This document shows, one piece after another, positions 35,553 through 43,865 of a stretch of 64,000 bases of DNA. Every line of letters begins with the position of its first letter. Position 1 is the first letter of the stretch. The translations under genes were made by a program, and so were the position numbers. This stretch comes from Flavobacterium rivuli WB 3.3-2 = DSM 21788 (lineage in GTDB: Bacteria; Bacteroidota; Bacteroidia; Flavobacteriales; Flavobacteriaceae), in the NCBI RefSeq assembly GCF_000378485.1, contig NZ_KB899968.1:124001-188000 (forward strand), given 5' to 3'. Below the pieces are notes generated by a model. That model worked only from the letters and a program-made list of their open reading frames with translations. It was not told where the DNA came from and ran no database searches.

Positions 35553-36131
35553 TTAGTCCTTTATCCATTCAGCAGCTTCATTTCTTATATGTATATCAAA
35601 ATGATTTAAGAACATGTTTTTTAGGACCCGCGAATCGCCGTAATCATTTTGATATTTAATCAAATCCATAGATTTGTTAACAGCAAAAAATGTAGCTTCA
35701 TCATAGTCACTTACTTCATATTTGAAACCAGTAGTTATTTTAAGGAAACTGAATAATTTTAATTGTCCCTCTCTGTTCAAATCCTTGAGGTGTTTCTCTT
35801 GGTGCCAAAATAGGTCCAGCACTACCTCTATAACCTGTTCGTTAGTAGTGTGTGTGTTTTTAGAGAAATTTTTTATTACAAAATCCATCATGGTTAAATA
35901 TACCGGCTGATAATCATGATAGCCATTGTCTACTGTGGCCACTAAATGCGTGATGAATGAAAACCGGTTCCATTTGTTTTCAAGAACAGCTTCCTGCAGT
36001 TTAGCATTAAGTATATTCACGAAGTTATCCTGACTCGCTATGGCATGCAACGCCTCGAAATTCGGGAATATGATAGTGCCTGAATAGGGTGTCAAATCGC
36101 TTTTTGCTAAATAATAATCAAAAGAATGCAT
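35553..36131 (-). CDS. Conserved-looking unknown protein, 192 residues
   Basis: Mostly helical and aromatic, starting MHSFDYYLAKSDLTPYSG and ending FLNHFDIHIRNEAAEWIKD, with WNRFSFITHLVATVDNGYHD and EVVLDLFWHQEKHLKDLNRE between. Repeated HEAT-like helical pairs are possible. No signal or membrane segment. It is lower in GC than flanking genes; an orphan immunity protein is one possibility, but I do not recognise the family. Confidence 0.65.
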   Translation of the reverse strand: MHSFDYYLAKSDLTPYSGTIIFPNFEALHAIASQDNFVNILNAKLQEAVLENKWNRFSFITHLVATVDNGYHDYQPVYLTMMDFVIKNFSKNTHTTNEQVIEVVLDLFWHQEKHLKDLNREGQLKLFSFLKITTGFKYEVSDYDEATFFAVNKSMDLIKYQNDYGDSRVLKNMFLNHFDIHIRNEAAEWIKD

Positions 36132-36167
36132 AATTAATTTTAAGGAAACTGCTGTTCAAATATACAA

Positions 36168-36213
36168 ACAATCTTCAATTCGTAATTCGTAATTTTTAAT
36201 TCGTAATTAATAA
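36168..36213. repeat. Short tandem AATTCGTAATT repeats
   Basis: CTTCAATTCGTAATTCGTAA then TTTTTAATTCGTAATTAATA: three copies of AATTCGTAAT in mixed spacing, just upstream of the ABC-F promoter. This is low-complexity, partly palindromic sequence like the borders of the four-helix insert at 4508-4945. Confidence 0.6.
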
Positions 36214-36225
36214 GTTACTTTTGCA

Positions 36226-36233
36226 AAAAAAAA
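36226..36233 (+). promoter_or_regulatory. -7 promoter element of the ABC-F gene
   Basis: TACTTTTG ends ten bases before the GTG start, so the leader is only about five bases. Confidence 0.6.
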
Positions 36234-36242
36234 TATCCCAGC

Positions 36243-38105
36243 GTGAATTACCTTTCAGTAGAGAACATATCCAAGTCGTTCGGCGAGCGTACCCTTTTTG
36301 AGGGTATATCTTTCGGTATCAATAAAGACCAAAAAATTGCTTTCGTGGCAAAAAATGGTAGTGGCAAGACCAGCATCCTTAAAATTATTAATGGTGATGA
36401 TACGCCCGATACCGGTCAGGTAATTATCCGCAAGGAAATTAAAATGGCATTCCTGTCTCAGGAGCCTAACCTGGATCCTGAACTAAGTATTGAAGAAAGT
36501 ATATTTGCGTCGGATAGTGAGATTCTTCACGTTATAGAGGCGTATGAAAAAGCATTGGAAAACCCCGATGATGGGGTGGCTTACCAAAAGGCTTTTGAGG
36601 GTATGGAGCAACACAATGCCTGGGATTTTGAAACGCAGTATAAGCAAATCCTGTCGAAGCTTAAAATGGACGACCTTAAACTTAAGGTTAAAAGCATGAG
36701 CGGTGGGCAAAAGAAACGCCTTGCACTTGCTATTATCCTTATTAATAAGCCCGATTTGCTTATCCTGGATGAGCCTACCAACCACCTTGACCTTGAAATG
36801 ATTGAGTGGCTGGAGAATTATTTTGCCAAAGAAAATATTACATTATTTATGGTTACGCACGACCGTTTCTTCTTGGAGCGTGTGTGTAACGAAATTATAG
36901 AGCTTGAAAACGGTAAGCTATACCAGTATAAAGGTAACTACAGCTACTACCTTCAGAAAAAAGAGGAGCGCATAGCTGCCGAAAATGCAAGTATAGATAA
37001 GGCACAAAACCTTTTTGTTAAGGAGCTTTCATGGATGCGCCGCCAGCCTAAAGCACGTACTACCAAGAGTAAATCGCGCCAGGACGACTTTTATGTTATT
37101 AAAGAAAAAGCACAAAGCCGCCGTAAGGAGCATGTGGTAGAGCTTGAAATTAACATGGAGCGTATGGGCAGCAAGATTTTAGAACTGCATAATATAAGCA
37201 AGGCTTTTGGCCCTAAAAAGATACTCGATAACTTTAGCTTTAACTTTAAAAGAGGAGAGCGCATAGGTATTATAGGTAAGAACGGTACAGGTAAGTCTAC
37301 ATTCTTAAATATGATTACTCAGCAGCTTCCTGTAGATAGTGGTAAAGTTGTAGTGGGCGATACTATTAAAATAGGTTATTATACCCAGAGCGGTATTAAC
37401 CCCAAAGAAGGCCAGAAGGTTATTGATGTTATTAAGGAGTATGGCGAATATATTCCGCTTAGCAAAGGCAGGACAATAAGTGCTGCACAGCTTTTAGAGC
37501 GCTTTTTATTCGACCGTAAAAAACAATACGATTTTGTAGACAGGCTTAGTGGTGGCGAGCTTAAACGCCTTTACCTGTGTACGGTACTTATACAGAACCC
37601 GAACTTCCTGATACTGGATGAGCCTACAAACGACCTTGATATTGTTACGCTTAATGTACTGGAAAGTTTCCTTTTAGACTATCCGGGATGTTTACTTGTA
37701 GTGAGCCACGACCGTTACTTTATGGATAAAATTGTAGACCACCTTTTTGTGTTCAGGGGCGAAGGTATAGTAGAGGATTTCCCTGGTAATTATAGCGATT
37801 TCCGTAGTTATGAAGATAGTGCCGAACCTGCAAAAGCCGAACTTAAACCCGTGGGCGACAACAAAAACTGGAAACAGAACAATGTAAAACCGGGCCTGAC
37901 ATTTAATGAGCAAAAGGAGTTTACAAAAATAGAAAAGGAACTTAAAGACCTTGAATATGAAAAGCAAACCATAGAAAAGCAATTTTCTGACGGGTCTGTT
38001 GCTGATAAGGACATTGCCCAAAAAGCAACCGACCTGGAGAAGGTGCTTAAAGCGATTGATGAGAAAACAGAACGCTGGTTTGAGTTAAGCGCAAAATTGG
38101 AATAA
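36243..38105 (+). CDS. ABC-F family ATPase (Uup/EttA type)
   Basis: 620 residues from a GTG codon at 36243; homologues begin MNYLSVENISKSFGERTL, so the GTG is right. Two ATP-binding domains: Walker A AKNGSGKTSILKI with signature MSGGQKKRLALA and Walker B LLILDEPTNHLDL; then IGKNGTGKSTFLNM with LSGGELKRLYLC and FLILDEPTNDLDI. The interdomain linker (about residues 240-310) is basic and helical, and a coiled-coil C-terminal tail (KIEKELKDLEYEKQTIEKQF) matches Uup. ABC-F proteins act at the ribosome or on DNA structures, not in transport. Confidence 0.95.
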   Translation: MNYLSVENISKSFGERTLFEGISFGINKDQKIAFVAKNGSGKTSILKIINGDDTPDTGQVIIRKEIKMAFLSQEPNLDPELSIEESIFASDSEILHVIEAYEKALENPDDGVAYQKAFEGMEQHNAWDFETQYKQILSKLKMDDLKLKVKSMSGGQKKRLALAIILINKPDLLILDEPTNHLDLEMIEWLENYFAKENITLFMVTHDRFFLERVCNEIIELENGKLYQYKGNYSYYLQKKEERIAAENASIDKAQNLFVKELSWMRRQPKARTTKSKSRQDDFYVIKEKAQSRRKEHVVELEINMERMGSKILELHNISKAFGPKKILDNFSFNFKRGERIGIIGKNGTGKSTFLNMITQQLPVDSGKVVVGDTIKIGYYTQSGINPKEGQKVIDVIKEYGEYIPLSKGRTISAAQLLERFLFDRKKQYDFVDRLSGGELKRLYLCTVLIQNPNFLILDEPTNDLDIVTLNVLESFLLDYPGCLLVVSHDRYFMDKIVDHLFVFRGEGIVEDFPGNYSDFRSYEDSAEPAKAELKPVGDNKNWKQNNVKPGLTFNEQKEFTKIEKELKDLEYEKQTIEKQFSDGSVADKDIAQKATDLEKVLKAIDEKTERWFELSAKLE

Positions 38106-38112
38106 TATTAAG

Positions 38113-38168
38113 TTGGCAGTTTTCAGTCGCAGTTTGGCAGCTGAAAACTGTGACTGAAAACTGTGACT
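38113..38168. repeat. Dispersed intergenic inverted repeat (ACTGTGACTGAAAACTG type)
   Basis: CAGTTTTCAGTCGCAGT at 38117-38133 pairs with ACTGTGACTGAAAACTG further right (one mismatch), and ACTGTGACTGAAAACTGTGA repeats the 8-base unit AACTGTGA. A related degenerate copy is at 11714-11790. Confidence 0.75.
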
Positions 38169-38170
38169 AA

Positions 38171-38809
38171 ATGAGGATAGCGTCCTACATATCTTTTCTT
38201 TACAACTCCGTAAACGAGCACGGGGTGCATTCGCCGTTTGTGTTTGGGCTTGTTACTAAAGGGTTTTACAGGAAACAGCCTTTGATTACCGATGTTAAGT
38301 ATAATCCTGTTGTGGGATTAAACAATAAGACTTTAAATATATTATTTAGGGTAATAGCTTATTTTAAATCGTATAAACTTATTGTTTTAGGAGATGATGT
38401 CGTTGCAACCGCAGTAGCCGAAACCATGCGCCAGGCTGCGGAAGAGATAAACACCAAGATATGGTTTTATTCTACCTATGTGGCAGTACCGGGAGGTGTA
38501 GAGCTTGCCATACTTGCCGGCAAAGATACCGATTCTCTTTTACCATTAATGCAACAGCTTAAAAGCGATATAAATAATGACAGTATTGCTGTTGTTGCGA
38601 ACATTCATGAAAGTGATGCTATGGTGCAGGCATGGGAAGCCATAAAAAAAGACCCAAATGTAACGGTCAGTGTAGACGCGTATCATTTAGGCCTCCTGTT
38701 TTTTAGGAAAGAGCAGCAAAAACAACATTTTATAATCCGACCTTCAAAATCAAAAATTACAGATGCTCTTTTGGGCATCCGTACCCTGTGGGGGTTATTG
38801 CTACGCTAA
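38171..38809 (+). CDS. Degenerate class I SAM-methyltransferase-like protein
   Basis: 212 residues. NEHGVHSPFVFGLVTKGFY near the start and DAYHLGLLFFRKEQQKQHF near the end are hallmarks of a Bacteroidota O-methyltransferase-like family. The SAM-binding glycine-rich motif expected after the first beta strand (a form of ELGxGxG) reads LIVLGDDVVATAVAE, with the glycines missing, so catalysis is doubtful. It follows the ABC-F gene by 65 bases that contain a repeat, and is convergent with the small gene at 38806. Confidence 0.75.
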   Translation: MRIASYISFLYNSVNEHGVHSPFVFGLVTKGFYRKQPLITDVKYNPVVGLNNKTLNILFRVIAYFKSYKLIVLGDDVVATAVAETMRQAAEEINTKIWFYSTYVAVPGGVELAILAGKDTDSLLPLMQQLKSDINNDSIAVVANIHESDAMVQAWEAIKKDPNVTVSVDAYHLGLLFFRKEQQKQHFIIRPSKSKITDALLGIRTLWGLLLR

Positions 38810-39060
38810 TTATTTCTTAGGGCTTTCATTAATTCGGCTTTAGTCATTTTAGACCTGCCTTCTATTCCCACTTTTTTAGCTTCGTCATAGAGTTGCTGTT
38901 TGGTTTGGTCTTCATAAGCTTTGGCTTTGCCGCCCCTGTGTTCTGCCTCCTTACTGTTAGAAATCCTGGCACTTTTTTCTTTACTGTAACCTTTGTCTCT
39001 AAGGGCCTCGTACTGGTCTTTATCCTTAACCTGTGGGCCCGGTGATTTTCTTCCCGGCAT
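38806..39060 (-). CDS. Small basic DUF7218-like protein
   Basis: 84 residues, Lys/Arg-rich: MPGRKSPGPQVKDKDQYEAL, GYSKEKSARISNSKEAEHRG and a C-terminal Rho-N/SAP-like helix KMTKAELMKALRNN. This matches a small family (DUF7218, from memory) of probable DNA- or RNA-binding proteins, often stress-linked. The stop overlaps the methyltransferase-like gene end by four bases (convergent). Confidence 0.75.
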   Translation of the reverse strand: MPGRKSPGPQVKDKDQYEALRDKGYSKEKSARISNSKEAEHRGGKAKAYEDQTKQQLYDEAKKVGIEGRSKMTKAELMKALRNN

Positions 39061-39156
39061 AACAATAGTATTTAATTGGTTTCTATACTATAAAGGTACT
39101 AAATGGTAAAAAGCTAAAGCGTTAACCATCAGCTAAAAGTAAGCTAAATAAACGCA

Positions 39157-39188
39157 AAAAATAAGGTGCACCCTTTTGGGGTACACCT
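39157..39188 (-). terminator. Terminator of the coiled-coil lipoprotein gene
   Basis: AGGTGTACCCC / GGGTGCACCT hairpin followed by TATTTTTTG on the minus strand. Confidence 0.8.
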
Positions 39189-39218
39189 CATCAAATATTC
39201 AGGAATCGAGCCTGATTA

Positions 39219-39920
39219 TTAGTTTGCAGCGTCTTTAGCTTTTTGGTTTTCATCACCTTTAGCCGTCATACGTTCCCATTTAAATTTAGGGGCAAATTTA
39301 AGTTTAAGGCCAGCAATTTTTCTGTTATCTTCACCTGTAAGGCCTTCTTTCTCTACAGTATTTTTTCTTGCATCAAGAGCTTCATACCAGGCTTTTACTT
39401 TATCAAAATCCTGTCTTGAATACGACTCATGGTTAGCATCAAATGTATCAACAAATTTTTGGTACACACTAAGTATGTTGTCTTTATTAACCCATCCAAA
39501 TTTCATATCATTTCCTACTACGTTACCTGCACCAAAGTACATATCGGCCATAGAGTTTCCGGTTGCCGGAGCAGTATTGTTAGCAGCAGCTTCTTTTTCC
39601 ATTTTAGCTTTAGCGTCAGATTCGGCTGCGGTTTTTACACCTTCATATTTAGATTTTGTTTCATTAATCCTCTCCTGAGCTTTTGCATCATTTTCAAGTG
39701 TTGCTAAAGCAGCTTCAGCTTCGGCAACCCTTGCCTGATATCCGGCTTCTATAGCAGCCCAGTTAGCAGATCTTTCGGCAGCATCAAGGCTGTTTACAGA
39801 GTCTACATATACCACATAATGGTCTACATTTTTTTCGGCAGTGTCTTTTGCCTCATTTTTGCAAGATGCAAAACCTGCTGCTATTGCGGCAGCTCCTAAT
39901 ACTAATTGGAAACTTTTCAT
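39219..39920 (-). CDS. Coiled-coil lipoprotein of unknown function
   Basis: 233 residues with a lipobox (GFASC) after a hydrophobic segment, then long Ala/Glu/Lys-rich helices (VAEAEAALATLENDAKAQER) that should form a coiled coil. A middle low-complexity stretch (EKEAAANNTAPATGNSMAD) separates two helical halves. DUF6565-like domain composition is possible but not certain. Envelope-anchored; no neighbours in operon. Confidence 0.75.
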   Translation of the reverse strand: MKSFQLVLGAAAIAAGFASCKNEAKDTAEKNVDHYVVYVDSVNSLDAAERSANWAAIEAGYQARVAEAEAALATLENDAKAQERINETKSKYEGVKTAAESDAKAKMEKEAAANNTAPATGNSMADMYFGAGNVVGNDMKFGWVNKDNILSVYQKFVDTFDANHESYSRQDFDKVKAWYEALDARKNTVEKEGLTGEDNRKIAGLKLKFAPKFKWERMTAKGDENQKAKDAAN

Positions 39921-40240
39921 AATGTTTATTTTAAGTGTTTGTTACTTTTGATGATTCAAATATCGTTCGATTTTATTATCTATAAAAATTTTAAGCTTTT
40001 TATTAAGAATAGTTTAGTAAAATTGTGCTTATTTTAATAATTTTAATATTATGTTAACGTATCAATATGTCGTAAAAGTAAGGTTTGTAATTAAGCGTTA
40101 TTATTGTGCTATACATTTTAGGTATATTGTTATAAAATATTATTTTTGGCATATAAATTGTTTAATAACTATTAAATGGTGTTAATTTTACCACCAAAAA
40201 AACCAATTTTATAAAATATTAACCTATAAAGTATAACACC
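39921..40240. other. AT-rich intergenic region between divergent lipoprotein and DUF4476 genes
   Basis: No coding frame. TATTTTTG at 40141-40148 (perfect TAnnTTTG) is a likely promoter for the DUF4476 gene with a leader of about 90 bases. Confidence 0.55.
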
Positions 40241-41398
40241 ATGAAAAACATTACTTTACTATTTATTGCGCTCTTATTAAATTCATTTGCAGGCAGTGCC
40301 TATGGTATTGCTTTGGGTAATCTTACAATTTTTAGCGAAGATGGCTCTCGTTTTTATCTCGAAATTAACGGGCAGCGTTACAACACTATTGCTCAAACTA
40401 ATGTGCGTATTGAGGGTTTACCTAACCCATATTATACCTGCAGGATAGTTTTTGCTGATGCCAATAAGAAAGTGTTGCCCAATAAAAATATTATGCTGGC
40501 CGATGATAACGGTGTTATGCAGGATGTAACTTATTATATAAGGAAAGACAGGAAGGGGAGGCGAAATCTTAAGTTTCACTCTTTTGTACCTGTACAGCAA
40601 AATAATGTAAGGCCGGCTAATTGTGCCGTATACCAGTTTGGTACGCCAAACAATATGATAATAAAGCCGGATGGTACTTATTGCGGTCAGCAGGTTGCAC
40701 AGGGTGGTTCTAATGGAGACTCTTTTGGGGTTAATGTAAATATGGGAGGCGTAGGCGTAGGTGTAAATGTAAATGCGCCGGGCCAGGGAACAACTACCAC
40801 TACTACGACTACAACAACCACGACATCCGGTAATAGTTATGGGCAAAATTCAGGAAACCACCATGGCAATGGTTCTAATAATGGTGGTTACGGTAATGGT
40901 AATAATAATAATAATAATAACGGCAATTATGGCAACGGTAATGGCAATTACAATAACGGAAATAATAGCGGCTACAACAACGGTAATGGCAATTACAATA
41001 ACGGAAATAATAGCGGCTACAACAACGGTAATGGCAACAATAATAACAACAGCGGTGGTACTGTAGTGCTTAACGGCGATGGTACAGATGCGAAAGGTGT
41101 ATGCCGTGCGCCTATGAACCCTGCCGACTTTGAAGTTGCTAAAGCGGTTGTGAGTAATAATAAGTTTGATGATACCCGTATATCTACTGCTAAAGAGGTT
41201 TTAAGAGCTAATTGTGTTTCGGCGGCGCAAATATTGTCGCTCGTAAATTTAATGACGTTTGAAGATAATAAGCTTGATCTTGCTAAATTTGCTTATACCT
41301 ACTGCCTGGATAAAAATGTCTATTTTAAAGTGACTTCGGCATTTACGTATGAACACTCGAAAGAAGAGCTAAACGACTACATTAAGACTGTGCAATAG
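40241..41398 (+). CDS. DUF4476 domain protein with Asn/Gly low-complexity repeat
   Basis: 385 residues: signal peptide (ITLLFIALLLNSFAGSAYG), an N-terminal beta-rich region, a poly-Thr stretch, then a Gly-Asn-rich segment (about residues 190-280, GNGNYNNGNNSGYNN units), then a C-terminal DUF4476 domain beginning CRAPMNPADFEVAKAVVSNN with two Cys and ending TYCLDKNVYFKVTSAFTYEH. The low-complexity region includes exact DNA repeats, so its length may vary between strains. Exported; function unknown, probably a surface or periplasmic protein. Confidence 0.85.
   Translation: MKNITLLFIALLLNSFAGSAYGIALGNLTIFSEDGSRFYLEINGQRYNTIAQTNVRIEGLPNPYYTCRIVFADANKKVLPNKNIMLADDNGVMQDVTYYIRKDRKGRRNLKFHSFVPVQQNNVRPANCAVYQFGTPNNMIIKPDGTYCGQQVAQGGSNGDSFGVNVNMGGVGVGVNVNAPGQGTTTTTTTTTTTTSGNSYGQNSGNHHGNGSNNGGYGNGNNNNNNNGNYGNGNGNYNNGNNSGYNNGNGNYNNGNNSGYNNGNGNNNNNSGGTVVLNGDGTDAKGVCRAPMNPADFEVAKAVVSNNKFDDTRISTAKEVLRANCVSAAQILSLVNLMTFEDNKLDLAKFAYTYCLDKNVYFKVTSAFTYEHSKEELNDYIKTVQ
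40943..41032 (+). repeat. Exact 45-bp tandem repeat in the Asn/Gly-rich region
   Basis: The unit GGCAATTACAATAACGGAAA, continuing TAATAGCGGCTACAACAACG then GTAAT, occurs twice in a row inside the DUF4476 gene and is preceded by AAT triplet runs. Confidence 0.9.
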
Positions 41399-41503
41399 GG
41401 TTGTGTTAATTTCGCAATTGTTTTCGTAAAATTATAATTTCTTTAATACTCTGTGCGTTAGGTGCTTTGTATTTTTGTGTATGTATAATTTAATATTTAA
41501 GTT

Positions 41504-41722
41504 ATGATAGCACGTAAAATATACCACGTTACGACTAATGGTAACCTTGGATGGAAAAGCATGATGGAAAATTCCTGTCGTACATCAGTTTCAGGAATAA
41601 GTAAGCAAGACGTTGTTAATCGTACTATAGCAATGGCAAAACACCACGCTAAGTGCTCAGTAGTAATACATAAGCGTGATGGATCTATAGAGGAAGAAAA
41701 AACGTATCCTATAAATAGCTAA
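41504..41722 (+). CDS. DUF2188 domain small protein
   Basis: 72 residues: KIYHVTTNGNLGWKSMMENS, then a helix (QDVVNRTIAMAKHHAKC) and the DUF2188 ending VVIHKRDGSIEEEKTYP. The HVxxxGxxW...VVIHxxDGxI pattern fits DUF2188, a small stress-associated family of unknown mechanism. It has its own terminator. Confidence 0.85.
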   Translation: MIARKIYHVTTNGNLGWKSMMENSCRTSVSGISKQDVVNRTIAMAKHHAKCSVVIHKRDGSIEEEKTYPINS

Positions 41723-41744
41723 CCGTATATATCATAAAATAGAG

Positions 41745-41769
41745 AAGCCACCTTTACGGTGGTTTTTTC
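41745..41769 (+). terminator. Terminator of the DUF2188 gene
   Basis: GCCACCtttacGGTGGTTTTTT stem-loop directly after the stop region. Confidence 0.85.
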
Positions 41770-41899
41770 TATTAAGAAAAAAGTGAAAATGACAAAACGA
41801 CATAAAACGCGACATTTTGTCATCTATTTTTATATTGGAATAAATCTTGACTATACCTTATCAAATCAGTAAGATTTATAACATTTAAAATATAAAAAC

Positions 41900-42328
41900 A
41901 TGAACGTAGTAAAACGCAATTACAGCAACGGATACCCGGTAGTGATGGATCAATTTTTTAAAGACATTTTAGGTGGAACCCAATACACTCAAAAGGCGGT
42001 ACCACCAGTAAACATTAAGGAAACAGAGCAGTCATTCACTATTTCTTTAGTGGCTCCGGGGCTTAAAAAAGATGCCTTTGCAATAGAAGTGGATAAGAAA
42101 TTATTAACGATATCGCACACAGTAGCGGTTGAGGAAGTTAAAGAGGGGGATGGTCAATATACAAGGAAAGAATTTACCCAAAACTCGTTTAAAAGGTCGT
42201 TCACTTTACCGGAGAATGTAAATGAGACCGACATAAATGCAGTGTACCAGGATGGTGTATTAAATATTACACTTCCTAAAAAAAAAGAAGCACAACAGGA
42301 AACAAAAAGAGTGATTGAGGTTTTATAA
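41900..42328 (+). CDS. Small heat shock protein (Hsp20/alpha-crystallin)
   Basis: 142 residues with the alpha-crystallin domain: PPVNIKETEQSFTISLVAPG, LKKDAFAIEVDKKLLTISH, RKEFTQNSFKRSFTLPENV and the family-closing GVLNITLPKKKE, followed by a C-terminal V-I-E-V (IxI-type) anchor. It holds unfolded proteins for refolding. Upstream DNA carries no CIRCE element that I can see. Confidence 0.95.
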   Translation: MNVVKRNYSNGYPVVMDQFFKDILGGTQYTQKAVPPVNIKETEQSFTISLVAPGLKKDAFAIEVDKKLLTISHTVAVEEVKEGDGQYTRKEFTQNSFKRSFTLPENVNETDINAVYQDGVLNITLPKKKEAQQETKRVIEVL

Positions 42329-42348
42329 TGATTGATTGGTTAGTTAAG

Positions 42349-42376
42349 AAAGCGCCCCGCAACGGGCGCTTTTTTG
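42349..42376 (+). terminator. Terminator of hsp20
   Basis: AAAGCGCCC / GGGCGCTTTTTTG hairpin, 20 bases after the stop. Confidence 0.88.
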
Positions 42377-42418
42377 TTGGTATTTGTTTACAGTTCATTA
42401 AATTGCTATCTTTATATT

Positions 42419-42583
42419 ATGGATACTAAAGACGAAAAATATAATTTAGAGAATATTCCGGATAAACTTTGGGATGCTATTCCTGACGATTTTAAAAAAT
42501 CAGTTGATAAAAATATAGATCAAAAGCTAAAGGGGGATGTGAAGCCTGAAAAGAATGATACATTGAAAAATGACATTGCTTAA
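42419..42583 (+). CDS. Small acidic/lysine-rich protein, unknown
   Basis: 54 residues from ATG 42419 (MDTKDEKYNLENIPDKLWDA), with IPDDFKKSVDKNIDQKLKGD following. A longer reading from 42374 overlaps the hsp20 terminator and is unlikely. No family recognised; likely cytoplasmic. It is directly followed by the glycosyltransferase promoter. Confidence 0.55.
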   Translation: MDTKDEKYNLENIPDKLWDAIPDDFKKSVDKNIDQKLKGDVKPEKNDTLKNDIA

Positions 42584-42603
42584 CTAAGAACAGGCCAAAT
42601 TAC

Positions 42604-42611
42604 TATCTTTG
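42604..42611 (+). promoter_or_regulatory. -7 promoter element abutting the glycosyltransferase gene
   Basis: TATCTTTG, perfect TAnnTTTG, followed by CCGC and the ATG at 42616; transcription should start at or within a base of the start codon. Confidence 0.65.
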
Positions 42612-42615
42612 CCGC

Positions 42616-43782
42616 ATGCAGTTATCCGTTATTATTCTTAACTACAATGTCCGCTTTTTTTTAGAGTTATGTGTGCTTAGTGTGCAACAGGCCATTAAAG
42701 GGCTTGATGCCGAAATAATCGTGGTAGATAATAATTCTCCCGATGATAGCTGTAGCATGATAAAAGAACGTTTTCCGCACATTACCCTAATAGAAAATAA
42801 AGAAAATTCAGGTTTTCCTAAGGGAAACAATATAGGTGTGGCAGCCGCCAAAGGCAAATACGTTTGCATACTTAACCCCGATACTGTTGTTGCAGAGGAT
42901 ACCTTTTCAAAAATTTTAGCATTCGCTGTGGCGCAAAGCAATTTTGGTATTGCAGGTTCCAAACTTATAGATGGTCGCGGACAGTTTTTGCCCGAAAGTA
43001 AACGCGGTGTGCCAACCCCCTGGGTTGCTATTACAAAAATTGGTGCGCTATATAAGGCTTTCCCAAAATTTAATTTATTTAACCGTTACTACGCCCAGCA
43101 TGTTCCCGAAAATGAGAATGGTAAAGCAGATATTCTTGTAGGGGCTTTTATGCTTATGGAGCGCGAGCTTTACCTTGATGTGGGTGGGTTTGACGAAGAC
43201 TGCTTTATGTATAGCGACGATATAGACCTGTCGTACACTGTACTAAAAAAAGGGCTTGATAATTATTATTTTGCAGGAACATCTGTCATACATTATAAAG
43301 GGGAGAGTACCGTTAAGGACGGTGCTTACATGAACCGCTTTCGCGAAGCCATGCAGTTTTTTTACCGTAAGCATTTTAAGCAGTCGGCTGTTTTTGATGT
43401 GCTTATGCGTGCAGGAACGCTTGTTTTTGCGCTTGCCAAGAAAAACAAAAAAGCTCCAGTATACAATCTGCAGCAGTATATATTAATTTCTGATGACGAG
43501 GTGTTGCGCGAAACCCTGCAAAGCCAATTGCAAAAAAATGTGCTGCGAACTACCGCATTTAAAACAGATGCCTTATTTTTACATAACAATGGCACTGAAA
43601 TAATTTTTGACAATGCGTTTATAAATTTTGGCAACATAATTAGTTTTATGGAAACCTATAAGGCTAATGGTTTTACTTATAAAATAAAGCCTGCAAATGC
43701 CGCTTTTATGTTAGGTAGCAACAGTAGTAACGATAGGGGTGAGGTAATAAAGCTTGAAAATTTTATTGCAAAAAATGTCTAA
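42616..43782 (+). CDS. Glycosyltransferase family 2 protein
   Basis: 388 residues. The GT2 fold is clear: LSVIILNYNVRFFLELCVLS, EIIVVDNNSPDDSC, ENSGFPKGNNIGVAAAKGKY, CILNPDTVVAEDTF (the DxD-like metal site) and GGFDEDCFMYSDDIDLSYTV (acceptor site). The C-terminal 120 residues show no match to known domains. It probably adds sugar to a cell-surface polymer, though the linked cluster is not seen. The mRNA is likely leaderless. Confidence 0.92.
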   Translation: MQLSVIILNYNVRFFLELCVLSVQQAIKGLDAEIIVVDNNSPDDSCSMIKERFPHITLIENKENSGFPKGNNIGVAAAKGKYVCILNPDTVVAEDTFSKILAFAVAQSNFGIAGSKLIDGRGQFLPESKRGVPTPWVAITKIGALYKAFPKFNLFNRYYAQHVPENENGKADILVGAFMLMERELYLDVGGFDEDCFMYSDDIDLSYTVLKKGLDNYYFAGTSVIHYKGESTVKDGAYMNRFREAMQFFYRKHFKQSAVFDVLMRAGTLVFALAKKNKKAPVYNLQQYILISDDEVLRETLQSQLQKNVLRTTAFKTDALFLHNNGTEIIFDNAFINFGNIISFMETYKANGFTYKIKPANAAFMLGSNSSNDRGEVIKLENFIAKNV

Positions 43783-43865
43783 AAATTACATACAAAAAAG
43801 CGTTGACTCATTTTTTTTATTAAATTCGCAAACATAAATACCAATTTCACCTTTAGGTTAACGAT

